From the NCBI GenBank assembly GCA_964392175.1, contig CAYMOJ010000007.1:1-64000 (forward strand): a stretch of DNA of 64,000 nucleotides. The letters run 5' to 3'. A program made the translations under genes and the position numbers. The first letter of the stretch is position 1. The number at the start of each line of letters is the position of its first letter. This stretch comes from Firm-04 sp964392175. GTDB lineage: Bacteria > Bacillota > Clostridia > Oscillospirales > Ruminococcaceae. Below the pieces are notes generated by a model. The model saw nothing but the letters and a program-made list of their open reading frames with translations, was not told where the DNA came from and did not search any database. Of this stretch, positions 23,627-32,548 are shown in pieces.

Positions 23627-25441
23627 ATGGCAATTTTTCGTAAGAGAGCAGGCGCGGCAGCCTTAGCAGCTGCCATTACCGCACTCACCTGTTTCGGCAG
23701 CTTGAGTGTGCAGGCAGGCAGTGGCGCAGGAGGCTACACTTGGGAGGCAACCAGCGGCTATCAGGAGGCGACCGATTCAGTTAGTGATAGTGGCAACACC
23801 ACTACCGTCACTTTTACCAATGCGGATGACGGCTCTACCAACGCAGCGGGTTTTTGCACCACACTGGGTGGTGAGGATTGGTCATCTTACACCACACTTT
23901 CCATGAATGTGAAGAACAACGGCTCTGCGGCGGTTACGGTTATCACGGCGGTCAACACGGGCAGTGGATGGGATTGGCATCAAAGTGGTGGTACGACCAT
24001 TGACGCAGGAGCAACCGCAGAAATTACCTATTATCTGACTGCCGAGGAGTGGACATTCGGCGAGGATACTTGTGCTGTGAGCAATTTGCATGCTGTACAG
24101 CGCATCAACATGATGGTAACTGCACCATGGGGAACTTCATCCGTTAGTGGTAGCGTGACCATTTCTAATATGGAGCTTGGTGGTGGCAGCAGCACGGTGG
24201 TGGAGCCAAAGGATGGTTTCTATGTAGATGGTTCTGTGTTGCGCGATGCAAATCAAAACGCTTTTGAAATGCGCGGCACCAACTATGCTTACACGTGGTA
24301 CAAATGGGAAGGCAATGAGGACGCGACACTGAAGGAAATCGCAAACTATGGTGCCAATACCGTGCGTATTGTGCTGACAGACGGTGTTGCATACGGCAGT
24401 GCTGCCAATACCGCAGGAGAAGTTGCAAACCTCATTTCTATCTGCGAGAAGTACAATTTGGTTTGCGTGCTGGAGGTGCATGATGCCACCGGTAAGGACG
24501 ATACGGATTCTCTTTATACCGCTGCAAAATATTTTGCAGGCATCGCAAGTACACTGACCGGTCATGAGGATACCGTAATCGTGAACATTGCTAACGAGTG
24601 GCAGGGCAGCACGAATGACAGTGCATGGCAGGCTGCTTATATCGAGGCGGTGAAGATCATTCGTGATGCAGGTCTTACCCACTGTATCATGTGCGATGCA
24701 GGTGGCTGGGGACAAGGCTACAGTACCGTGATCAACGGTGGTGCAGCTGTGCTTGCTGCCGATCCGGAAAAGAACTGTATGTTCTCAGTACATATGTACG
24801 GCACTGCGGGTGGATCCGAAAGCACCATTAAGAGCATTATCGATAGCATGATCGCACGTCAGCTTTGCCTTTGCATCGGCGAGTTTGGTTTTAATCACTC
24901 CGATGGTGATGTGCAGGAAGGCTATATCATGGAGTACGCTGAGCAGCAAGGCATCGGTTGGCTTTCATGGAGTTGGTACGGTAACGGCAGTCCTGTAGAA
25001 TATCTGGATATGAGTTCTGCCAATGTGGGCGGCACCCTCTCTGATTGGGGTACAGATGTTATCTACGGCACCAATGGCTGGCAAAACACCGCCGAGATCT
25101 GCACCGTGTACAGCGGTGTGACAATTAGCACCACTACTACATCAACGACAACCACTACAACTACAACAACTACAACTACAACTACTACAACCACAACTAC
25201 TACAACGACCACAACGACAACCACTACAACAGCACCGGTACAATATACTGTAATGGGCGATGTTGACTGCGATGGCTTTGTGATGGTCGGTGATGTGATT
25301 TTGCTCAACCGATTCCTCTCCGAGGATAAGGCAGTTACTGTTTCCGCGCAGGGTCTTGCCAACGCTGATATCAATGGCAATGGTGAGCCTGATAATGAGG
25401 ATGCTACACGCATACTCATGATGCTTGCAGGTCTTGTTTGA
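23627..25441 (+). CDS. GH5 mannanase-like enzyme with CBM, poly-Thr linker and dockerin
   Basis: A 604-residue secreted protein. Order: signal peptide (1-30); a beta-sandwich module rich in Trp and Thr (about 35-185), probably a carbohydrate-binding module; a GH5 domain (about 196-485); a linker of 33 Thr and one Ser (502-535); and a C-terminal dockerin (about 536-604) with loops DVDCDGFVMVGD and DINGNGEPDNED. GFYVDGSVLRDANQNAFEMRG and NYAYTWYK resemble the start of bacterial GH5_8 beta-mannanases. The acid/base is Glu324 (IANEWQG) and the nucleophile Glu419 (CIGEFGF). AAAAGGAG precedes the ATG. Mannan is the likely substrate, by subfamily resemblance; manA at 31.5 kb fits this use. Confidence 0.88.
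   Translation: MAIFRKRAGAAALAAAITALTCFGSLSVQAGSGAGGYTWEATSGYQEATDSVSDSGNTTTVTFTNADDGSTNAAGFCTTLGGEDWSSYTTLSMNVKNNGSAAVTVITAVNTGSGWDWHQSGGTTIDAGATAEITYYLTAEEWTFGEDTCAVSNLHAVQRINMMVTAPWGTSSVSGSVTISNMELGGGSSTVVEPKDGFYVDGSVLRDANQNAFEMRGTNYAYTWYKWEGNEDATLKEIANYGANTVRIVLTDGVAYGSAANTAGEVANLISICEKYNLVCVLEVHDATGKDDTDSLYTAAKYFAGIASTLTGHEDTVIVNIANEWQGSTNDSAWQAAYIEAVKIIRDAGLTHCIMCDAGGWGQGYSTVINGGAAVLAADPEKNCMFSVHMYGTAGGSESTIKSIIDSMIARQLCLCIGEFGFNHSDGDVQEGYIMEYAEQQGIGWLSWSWYGNGSPVEYLDMSSANVGGTLSDWGTDVIYGTNGWQNTAEICTVYSGVTISTTTTSTTTTTTTTTTTTTTTTTTTTTTTTTTTTTAPVQYTVMGDVDCDGFVMVGDVILLNRFLSEDKAVTVSAQGLANADINGNGEPDNEDATRILMMLAGLV
25130..25231 (+). repeat. ACN trinucleotide repeat coding a poly-Thr linker
   Basis: Thirty-four codons, 33 of them Thr (ACA, ACT, ACC, ACG mixed) and one Ser (TCA). 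The mixed third positions limit slippage but the tract is still a near-perfect triplet repeat. It encodes the flexible, probably O-glycosylated linker between catalytic domain and dockerin. Confidence 0.95.
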
Positions 25442-25445
25442 CGAG

Positions 25446-25477
25446 AAATCCCCCCTCAGCTGAGGGGGGATTTTTTT
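25446..25477 (+). terminator. Terminator of the mannanase-like gene
   Basis: AAATCCCCCCTCAG and CTGAGGGGGGATTT form a 14-bp perfect palindrome followed by a T-run, five bases after the stop codon. It is very GC-rich and should be strong. Confidence 0.92.
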
Positions 25478-25497
25478 GTCTGTGATATCTTCAATTA

Positions 25498-26307
25498 TCA
25501 CCATTGGAAGGGCTTGCGGAAGCGGTATCCATTGGAATTAGTCAGCAGGCGAAACATTTCATTAACCTGCATGGATTCATGTACGCCTGTTTTGCACCAG
25601 ATCGCAAAATGCTCACAGTTGTTGGTGACTACATTATAATGGCTTTCACCCAGACGCATACGCGCCCGTGCCACAGTTTGTTCAGGGGTGTACAGGTGAT
25701 ATCCGCAGCTTCGTTGCAAAACCTCTGCTAGATGTGCCGCAGCGTCAGTGCGCTCTGTGCCATCAGGGTTGGCAGTAAAAGCGGCAGGCTCGTTGCCGAT
25801 GCGTATCGGTGCAGAGCACGGACTGGGAAAATCAAGGATGAAATAGTTACCATCATCCTTCAAAAACCACTTTAATGAGGTGCAATGTATAGTCGCGTGA
25901 TGCAGCGGATTCCCCGCAGGTGTTGCATAATGCACCACGCAGGTATCGCTGACATAAATGCCGTAGTGTTCATAAGCACCGTTTGCACGTACCACACCGA
26001 TGATATCGCCATAGCTTGCAACAACGGGTGCTGCGGAATGCGGGATAGAAAGCCTCTGCATGACGGCTTCCATCTCAGGCAATGCACCATGATTTTTCAC
26101 CGTGCCAAATATATCAATAATGCGACATTCACCGGTCACCACATGGCGTTGCAGCGTATAATTCGCATGATAGTCCAAGTCCTCCCAGCAATAATCCTTA
26201 TCCAGTACGGAGAATTCTCCATTTGCGGCGGCGCGTTGCTGTGAGATATCGTCTAAACGGTCAGCAAGCTTGCCCATGCCTTTGCTAACATGATCCCAGA
26301 ATTGCAT
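25498..26307 (-). CDS. LRAT-domain (NlpC/P60-superfamily) protein
   Basis: A 269-residue protein with a lecithin:retinol-acyltransferase-like domain. The catalytic His lies in YEHYGIYV (H114), a second His in VVHYA, and the Cys in NNCEHFAIWC (C231). GDIIGVVR begins the domain in the usual way. The family is a circularly permuted NlpC/P60 fold that acts as an acyltransferase or hydrolase on lipids or peptides. There is no signal peptide. The N-terminal 90 residues match nothing I know. It follows the cellobiose phosphorylase gene after a terminator, so its transcription may be separate. GAAAGGAGCGC supports the ATG at 26307. The substrate is unknown. Confidence 0.75.
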   Translation of the reverse strand: MQFWDHVSKGMGKLADRLDDISQQRAAANGEFSVLDKDYCWEDLDYHANYTLQRHVVTGECRIIDIFGTVKNHGALPEMEAVMQRLSIPHSAAPVVASYGDIIGVVRANGAYEHYGIYVSDTCVVHYATPAGNPLHHATIHCTSLKWFLKDDGNYFILDFPSPCSAPIRIGNEPAAFTANPDGTERTDAAAHLAEVLQRSCGYHLYTPEQTVARARMRLGESHYNVVTNNCEHFAIWCKTGVHESMQVNEMFRLLTNSNGYRFRKPFQW

Positions 26308-26329
26308 AATGCGCTCCTTTCATGAGAAA

Positions 26330-26360
26330 GCGGCATGGAGTATCTTCTCCATGCCGCCTT
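26330..26360 (-). terminator. Hairpin terminator after cellobiose phosphorylase gene
   Basis: GCGGCATGGAG and CTCCATGCCGC form an 11-bp perfect stem with a 6-base loop. On the minus strand it is followed by TTTCTC. It lies 12 bases after the stop of the phosphorylase gene, and the LRAT gene starts 23 bases later, so read-through is possible. Confidence 0.7.
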
Positions 26361-26372
26361 TCGCTTGTAGAA

Positions 26373-28835
26373 TTAGCCGAGAACGACCTCAACGGTATGG
26401 GTCTTGCCATCACCGAATGCAGGAACAATTTTGCTTTCGATGGCATTGCCGTCCACGATAACAGACTTTACGCCTTTGCTGACATGATCAGGGTTTTTGA
26501 CCGTGATATCGTAGGTAGCACCGCGGAATTTTCTGGACGCCTTGAAGCCATCCCACTGGTGCGGAATGGAAGGATCAATCATCAAGCCATCGTATGCAGG
26601 CTGAATACCGATGATATACTGTGAAATGGCAACGAAGTTCCATGCGGCAGTACCAGTCAGCCAGCTGTTTTTACCTTCACCGAATCTGCTTGCGTCTTTA
26701 CCTGCGATCATCTGACCATAAACATACGGCTCAGTCTTGTGCAGTTCGGAGATATCCTCGTTGAACGCGGGCGCGATCTTGGAGTAGTACTCGAATGCCT
26801 TATCGCCACGGCCTGCGTAAGCCTCTGCGCAGATGATCCATGCATTGTTATGCGTGAAAATGCCGGCGTTCTCCTTGTAGCCACCGGGGTAAGTAGAAAT
26901 CTCGCCGTACTGGATGTAGTACTTTGTGAACGCGGGATTGTTCAGCACCAGTCCGTATTTCGTGTTCAGATACTTGTCGATGGATTCTAGGGTCTTGATA
27001 TCAGCACCCTGTTCCTTGCCGATTTCAGACATGACTGCGAAGCCCTGTGGCTCGATGAAGATCTTGCCTTCCTCGCACTCCTTGGAGCCCATTTTCTCGC
27101 CGAATGCATCATATGCTCTCAGGAACCAATCACCATCAAAAGCGTGCTCCATCACATTCGCCTTCATCTTGTCGATTTCAGCCTGTGCCTTGTCCGCTTC
27201 ATCGTTCTTGCCCAGATGTCTGAGAATGCCCACATAGGAGGGCCCTACATAGGTGAACAGTGTTGCAACCATGACCGACTCTGCCACTTTAGAGTAGCCA
27301 CCCTCTGCTTCGAACTTGGGGTTGGTGTAGGTTTGGAAGCTTTCACCGGGCTTGTCAGAGAAACAGGAGAGGTTGATGCAGTCATTCCAGTCGGCGCGCA
27401 TTGCCAGCGGCAGACCGTGCGGACCAAGGTTATTCAACACGCGGTAGAACGAAACCTTGAGATGCTCCAGCATGGGTTGTGCTAATGCATCGTTGTTATC
27501 GTAAGGAACCATTTCATCGAGGATAGACCAGTCACCGGTTTCCTTGATGTAGGAGCTTACCGAGAGAATCATCCACAGCGGATCATCGGAGAAGTCACCA
27601 CCGATATCGGAGTTACCCTTCTTCGTGAGGGGCTGATACTGATGGTAGCAACCGCCATCGGGCAGCTGTGTAGAGGCAAGGTCGATCAAGCGCTCTCTTG
27701 CGCGATCAGGGATCTGATGTACGAAGCCGAGGATATCCTGGTTGGAATCGCGGAAGCCCATACCACGACCAATGCCACTTTCAAAATAGGAAGCGGAGCG
27801 AGAGAGGTTGAAGGTGACCATGCACTGGTACTGATTCCAGATATTGACCATGCGGTTGACCTTATCATCGGGAGTTTCCACATTGAGAATGCCCAAAAGG
27901 GTATCCCATGTGGATTTCAGCTCTGCCAGACCGGCAGCTACTTTTTCGGGGGTGTTGTACTTGTCGATCATTGCATGGGCTCTGATCTTATTGATAGTTA
28001 CGCCGTCTGCTTCAAACTTCTCCTCCACAGGATTTTCCACATAGCCCAAAATAAACACGAGAGTTTTCGTTTCACCGGGGGCAAGCGTGATCTCCTTGTA
28101 GTGGGAGGCAATTGGAGACCAGCCATCCGCAAAGGAATTGGTCGCCTTGCCGTCGATGACAGCCTGTGGATCATGGAATCCGTTGTACAGACCGATGAAG
28201 GAATCGCGGTCGGTATCGTAGCCGTCGATGGTATCGTTTACGGTATAGAAAGCGTAGTGATCGCGGCGATCTCTGTACTCAGTCTTATGGTAGATGGTAG
28301 AGCCTTCCAACTCTACACGACCGGTAGAGAAGTTTCTCTGGAAGTTTGTGCAGTCATCTTGGGCGTCCCAGAGGCACCACTCAATGAAGGAAAAGAAGCG
28401 GAAGGTCTTGGCAGTGCTCCCCTCGTTGGTGAGGACTACCTGCTGCACCTCGCCCGCGTAATCCTGAGGGACAAAGAAGGTGACTTGTGCCTTCAGGTCA
28501 TTTTTCTTACCGGTGATGATGGTATAGCCCATACCATGGCGGCACTCGTAGCTGTCCAGTTCTGTTTTTACGGGTGACCAGCCGGGGTTCCAGATGGTGC
28601 CGTTATCGTTGATATAGAAGTAGCGACCGCCCATATCAATAGGGACATTATTGTAGCGATAGCGTGTGATTCTGCGTAGGCGGGCATCCTTGTAGAAGCA
28701 GTAGCCACCTGCTGTGTTGGAAATCAAAGAAAAGAATGCCTGTGTACCCAGATAGTTGATCCAAGGGTAGGGCGTTTGGGGAGATTGGATGACATACTCC
28801 TTATTGGCATCATCAAAATAGCCGAATTTTTTCAT
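26373..28835 (-). CDS. Cellobiose phosphorylase (GH94)
   Basis: An 820-residue cytoplasmic enzyme converting cellobiose plus phosphate to glucose-1-phosphate plus glucose. It closely follows the classic clostridial cellobiose phosphorylases along its whole length: KFGYFDDANKEYVI, TPYPWINYLGT, NTAGGYCFYKDARLRRITRY, VPIDMGGRYFYI, FESGIGRGMGFRDSNQD, the catalytic Asp in RADWNDC, and KENAGIFTHNNAWI. The match is strong enough to prefer cellobiose over cellodextrin or chitobiose. The ATG at 28835 follows AAAGGAG at seven bases. It provides glucose for the nearby glucokinase and saves ATP. It has its own promoter at 28929-28957. Confidence 0.95.
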   Translation of the reverse strand: MKKFGYFDDANKEYVIQSPQTPYPWINYLGTQAFFSLISNTAGGYCFYKDARLRRITRYRYNNVPIDMGGRYFYINDNGTIWNPGWSPVKTELDSYECRHGMGYTIITGKKNDLKAQVTFFVPQDYAGEVQQVVLTNEGSTAKTFRFFSFIEWCLWDAQDDCTNFQRNFSTGRVELEGSTIYHKTEYRDRRDHYAFYTVNDTIDGYDTDRDSFIGLYNGFHDPQAVIDGKATNSFADGWSPIASHYKEITLAPGETKTLVFILGYVENPVEEKFEADGVTINKIRAHAMIDKYNTPEKVAAGLAELKSTWDTLLGILNVETPDDKVNRMVNIWNQYQCMVTFNLSRSASYFESGIGRGMGFRDSNQDILGFVHQIPDRARERLIDLASTQLPDGGCYHQYQPLTKKGNSDIGGDFSDDPLWMILSVSSYIKETGDWSILDEMVPYDNNDALAQPMLEHLKVSFYRVLNNLGPHGLPLAMRADWNDCINLSCFSDKPGESFQTYTNPKFEAEGGYSKVAESVMVATLFTYVGPSYVGILRHLGKNDEADKAQAEIDKMKANVMEHAFDGDWFLRAYDAFGEKMGSKECEEGKIFIEPQGFAVMSEIGKEQGADIKTLESIDKYLNTKYGLVLNNPAFTKYYIQYGEISTYPGGYKENAGIFTHNNAWIICAEAYAGRGDKAFEYYSKIAPAFNEDISELHKTEPYVYGQMIAGKDASRFGEGKNSWLTGTAAWNFVAISQYIIGIQPAYDGLMIDPSIPHQWDGFKASRKFRGATYDITVKNPDHVSKGVKSVIVDGNAIESKIVPAFGDGKTHTVEVVLG

Positions 28836-28928
28836 TGCGGTTCTCCTTTGTGTACTGTGAATTTTTCGCAGGGGAAAGCACGCGTCAGTGTTTTTGCATG
28901 AATACACACCACACGCGAATATACATCA

Positions 28929-28957
28929 ATTATATCACAGCTTTTAGAACAATGCAA
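28929..28957 (-). promoter_or_regulatory. Promoter of the cellobiose phosphorylase gene
   Basis: On the minus strand TTGCAT and TATAAT are separated by exactly 17 bases. The leader of about 85 bases before the ATG shows no clear hairpin. The region also serves as upstream DNA of the divergent recombinase gene. Confidence 0.7.
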
Positions 28958-29061
28958 GTCTCTTTTTTACCGAATTTTAGGCACGATTATGTAGCAATTT
29001 ACACAAAAAAATCCTGTTTTTTGCATCTGCAGAGCAAAATCAGGGCAAAAGAGGGCTTATC

Positions 29062-30522
29062 ATGGCAAGAACGGCAATCTATGTTCGGCAATCAGCTGAC
29101 CGTGCTGACAGTGTGAGTTTGGAAACGCAGGAGCAGCTCTGTCGCGGCGATGTGCCGTCGGAGACGGAAGTAATGGTATATGCTGATCGTGGCTTTTCGG
29201 GCAAAAACACGAAGCGACCGTCGCTGAATGCGATGTTGGAGGATATTCGTCGGGGCGCGATTGATCGTGTATTGGTTTATAAGCTTGATCGCATCAGCCG
29301 AAATCTTGCAGATTTTACGGATCTGCTGCAAATATTTGCACAATATGGTGTGGAATTTCATTCCCACACGGAGCATTTTGAAACGGGCACGCCCATGGGG
29401 CAGGCAATGCAGAGCTTGCTGATGGTATTTGCGCAGTTGGAGCGTGAAACCATCAGTGGGCGTGTGCGTGATGCAGCCTTTGCAAGGGCGAAGATTGGTT
29501 TTGACACAGGTGGCTCGCCACCCATTGGATTCACCAAAGAGCCGTTTTTATTGATGGGAAAGCGTACACAATGTTTGGTAGCCGATGAAAATGCTGAACG
29601 CATTGTGGAGTTGTTTACAGCATATGGCAATGCATCTTCAACCCTCAGTGAGATCGCCATGCAGTGGAATGATGGACATTTTCATACCGCGCGCGGTGGT
29701 AACTGGAGTCGAGGGGCACTTTGCAGGATTTTGCGCAATCCCGTGTATGTGAGAGCGGATGCTGCGGTGTATGCATATCTTACGCAATTGGGTGCAGAGC
29801 TTTGTGTTCCTGATCCACTGCCACAAGGGCATGGGGTGTATCTATATGCTGATCGCCGTGTGCAGCATAATAAGCTGACAGATTTACACGATACTTATGC
29901 GATTGCGGCTCCTCACAAGGGGCTTGTATCATCCGATGTGTGGATCGCCTGTCAGCAACGTCTAGCAAAACGGCGCAGTGCCCGTACATTGGGGACAGGG
30001 GAGCGCACATGGCTCAGTGGCAGTATTTTTTGCAAACGATGTGGCAGTGCCGTCACCGTTGTACAGGGCAGAAGTGCGTTATATCTGGTGTGCAGCGGCA
30101 AAAAGCGTGGTGTCTGTGGCGGAGTGGGTGCAACATGGCGTTGCGACGAAGCAGAACAGATCATTGGTGGGGTACTTGCTGAGGAATTATGTTTGCTGAA
30201 CAAAGGGGGCATTACAGATCCTTGTGCAGAGAATAGCATGGCAAGGCAGGCTGTGAATCGGCTGCAATTGCGTCGTGCCGCACTGATGCGCGCACTCACG
30301 GAAGACAGTGATGAAAGTATTGGCGTGTTGACCGAAGCCATCACACAGATTGATGCACGGATCGCTTCTCTTTTGATGGCGCAAGCCACGCCGACACGCA
30401 GCCATGATTTGCATCTACCGCAGTGGGAAAGCTTGACGATACCACAAAAAAAGGCCACCGCAAAGCAGCTTTTGTGCTGTGCGATGGTCGATGGAGATAT
30501 GCTTCATATTTATCTTACATAG
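29062..30522 (+). CDS. Large serine recombinase
   Basis: A 486-residue site-specific recombinase. The N-terminal resolvase domain (1-145) begins TAIYVRQSAD with the likely nucleophile Ser10, and holds KLDRISRNLADF and FAQLERETISGRVR. A recombinase domain (about 160-275) and a zinc ribbon (about 310-350, FCKRCG and VCSGKKRGVCGG) follow, with a coiled-coil-like C terminus. These enzymes integrate phages or excise elements such as skin. No phage, plasmid or cargo gene lies beside it: it is squeezed between cellobiose phosphorylase and glucokinase genes. A stem (CCTGTTTTTTGC / GCAAAATCAGG, 29013-29044) sits just upstream of a weak ribosome site (AGAGGG). It may be a remnant or an orphan acting on a distant site. 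Confidence 0.88.
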   Translation: MARTAIYVRQSADRADSVSLETQEQLCRGDVPSETEVMVYADRGFSGKNTKRPSLNAMLEDIRRGAIDRVLVYKLDRISRNLADFTDLLQIFAQYGVEFHSHTEHFETGTPMGQAMQSLLMVFAQLERETISGRVRDAAFARAKIGFDTGGSPPIGFTKEPFLLMGKRTQCLVADENAERIVELFTAYGNASSTLSEIAMQWNDGHFHTARGGNWSRGALCRILRNPVYVRADAAVYAYLTQLGAELCVPDPLPQGHGVYLYADRRVQHNKLTDLHDTYAIAAPHKGLVSSDVWIACQQRLAKRRSARTLGTGERTWLSGSIFCKRCGSAVTVVQGRSALYLVCSGKKRGVCGGVGATWRCDEAEQIIGGVLAEELCLLNKGGITDPCAENSMARQAVNRLQLRRAALMRALTEDSDESIGVLTEAITQIDARIASLLMAQATPTRSHDLHLPQWESLTIPQKKATAKQLLCCAMVDGDMLHIYLT

Positions 30523-30525
30523 CGA

Positions 30526-31479
30526 TTATTTTGCTTTGCCAAGGAATGCCGCACCGATGATGCCCGCATCATTGCCAAGTTTTGCAATGACGATCTCAGC
30601 ATTTTTTGGGGAATTGCGAGTGTAGACCTCTTTGGCTACTAACTCCTTAACGGGCAGCAGCAGTGCGTCGCCCTCATTACAAACGCCGCCACCGATACAG
30701 AGGACATCGGGCTGAAAGATGTTGATGACATTGGTGATGCCGACAGCCAGTGCTTTGATATAGAAATCTACCACAGATTTTGCAGCTGCGTCACCCGCTC
30801 GCATAGCATCGAATGCGGTACGTGCGGTGACTTTGCCCTTTTCCTCTGCCATTTTATGCATCAAAGATTCCGGATGCTCTGCCATTGCCTCGTTGGTCAT
30901 GCGCACCAGACCGGTTGCAGAGGAGTATACTTCAAAGCAGCCATGTCTGCCACAGGTACAGGCAGGGCCATCCATTTGCAGCACAGTGTGACCGATTTCT
31001 GCACCTGCATAATTGGAACCGGAATAGATTTTGCCGTCTATCACAATACCGCCGCCAACACCTGTGCCTAATGTGATGCATACCGCATTGACCGCGCCTT
31101 TGGCTGCACCTGCCACATATTCACCATATGCGGCAGCATTTGCGTCATTTTCGATAAATGTAGGACGCCCGGTTTGCTCCGAGATCCACTTGACCATGGG
31201 CACATTCTCGAAGCCCAGATTGTTGGCATACTCAATCATGCCTGTTTCGGAATTGGCGATACCGGGAGTACCGATGCCAATCCACTCGATCTGTTCAGGG
31301 GTCAGACCAGCATTTTGGATCGCCTGTAGTGCACATTCTGCCATATCTGCTGCGATTGCTTCGGCAGGGCGGGGGCAGTTGGTTTTCATGGACGCCTTAT
31401 CAAGGATCTGATAATTTTCATCGACAACACCTGCTACAATATTGGTGCCGCCAAGGTCGATACCGACGTAATACTTCAT
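30526..31479 (-). CDS. glcK: ROK-family glucokinase
   Basis: A 317-residue sugar kinase phosphorylating glucose to glucose-6-phosphate. The ATP loop GIDLGGTNIVAGVV is at residues 5-18, ENDANAAAYGE carries the catalytic Asp, and the zinc site is in EIGHTVL followed by CTCGRHGC. The ATG at 31479 follows AAAGGAGTATT; an 83-residue upstream extension of the frame is not used. It lies 43 bases after manA and ends three bases from the recombinase stop. It would use glucose from cellobiose phosphorolysis. Confidence 0.92.
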   Translation of the reverse strand: MKYYVGIDLGGTNIVAGVVDENYQILDKASMKTNCPRPAEAIAADMAECALQAIQNAGLTPEQIEWIGIGTPGIANSETGMIEYANNLGFENVPMVKWISEQTGRPTFIENDANAAAYGEYVAGAAKGAVNAVCITLGTGVGGGIVIDGKIYSGSNYAGAEIGHTVLQMDGPACTCGRHGCFEVYSSATGLVRMTNEAMAEHPESLMHKMAEEKGKVTARTAFDAMRAGDAAAKSVVDFYIKALAVGITNVINIFQPDVLCIGGGVCNEGDALLLPVKELVAKEVYTRNSPKNAEIVIAKLGNDAGIIGAAFLGKAK

Positions 31480-31522
31480 AGTAGAAATACTCCTTTTGTG
31501 TTCGTGTAGTTGGTGGTATGCC

Positions 31523-32503
31523 TTATCGGGGCATGGTACGAGTACTGAGGATGGTACATTTTTTGCTGCGGATGGCATATTCGCCAAAGTTTGCGGGCAA
31601 AAATACGGATTCGCCTTTGACAAGAGACATGACAACACCCTCATCGTAGACGAGTACTGCCTCTCCCTCAGTGACCAACAGATGGGTGTAGGATTCATCG
31701 TTGAGTGCAGGAAATTGTGCGTTGCCATTGATATGCAGCTCCCATGTGGTGAATTGCGGACAAGTGGCGATCATGGCAGAGGAATAGCCTTCATATTCCA
31801 TGGGTGGACGCTTCATGCGCGGAGGGGCAGCCCATGTTTTGGTCACATCCACTGCCTTGTCGATGTGCAGTTCACGGGGCTTGCCGTCCGCGCCAACGCG
31901 GTCGTAATCATACACGCGGTAGGTAAGATTGGAATTTTGCTGGATCTCTGCGATCAAAATGCCGGCACCAATGGCATGGAGTGTGCCGGCTTCAATAAAG
32001 AACACATCTCCCTTGTGTACGGGCACCAGGCGTACATAATCTAACAGTGTGCCATCCTGAATATGGGCACGAAATTCCTCTTTTGAGAGTTCGCGGCTGA
32101 AGCCATAGGCAAGTGCCGCACCCTCTTCGCAATCTACGATATACCAGCATTCGGTTTTGCCGTTTTGACCGTTTTCGTTTTCACGGGCGTAATGGTCATC
32201 CGGGTGAACCTGCACGCTGAGATCCTGACAAGCATCAATCAGCTTGATGAGTACGGGAAAGCTGGAAAAATTGGCAGCACCCTTGCCCACCAGTGCTTTC
32301 CAATCATGTTCGAGATATGCTGACAGAGTGGTTCCCTTGTTAGGGCCGTTCATGATGATGGATTCACCGGCAGGGTGACAAGAAAGCTCCCAACTTTCCG
32401 CAACCCGCTCCATATCACCACAGGGGCGCTTAAATTCATCGCGCAGACGGGTGCCCCCCCAGATATAATCCTGAAATGCCGGCTTCAGTTTTAACGGTTC
32501 CAT
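31523..32503 (-). CDS. manA: Mannose-6-phosphate isomerase, class I
   Basis: A 326-residue cupin enzyme interconverting mannose-6-phosphate and fructose-6-phosphate. Zinc ligands are visible in LSVQVHPDD (Gln and His), ECWYIVD (Glu) and EAGTLHAIGAG (His). The N-terminal KLKPAFQDYIWGGTRL is typical. AAGGAGGGAATACT precedes the ATG at 32503. It is in an operon with glucokinase and connects mannan breakdown to glycolysis. Confidence 0.92.
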   Translation of the reverse strand: MEPLKLKPAFQDYIWGGTRLRDEFKRPCGDMERVAESWELSCHPAGESIIMNGPNKGTTLSAYLEHDWKALVGKGAANFSSFPVLIKLIDACQDLSVQVHPDDHYARENENGQNGKTECWYIVDCEEGAALAYGFSRELSKEEFRAHIQDGTLLDYVRLVPVHKGDVFFIEAGTLHAIGAGILIAEIQQNSNLTYRVYDYDRVGADGKPRELHIDKAVDVTKTWAAPPRMKRPPMEYEGYSSAMIATCPQFTTWELHINGNAQFPALNDESYTHLLVTEGEAVLVYDEGVVMSLVKGESVFLPANFGEYAIRSKKCTILSTRTMPR

Positions 32504-32548
32504 AGTATTCCCTCCTTAAGATGTGATTTTCCATACTGTTTGCATTTT

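Noticed and set aside
25130..25231. Possible CRISPR-like or satellite repeat.
   Set aside because: It is an in-frame triplet repeat coding Thr inside a secreted enzyme; no spacers are present.
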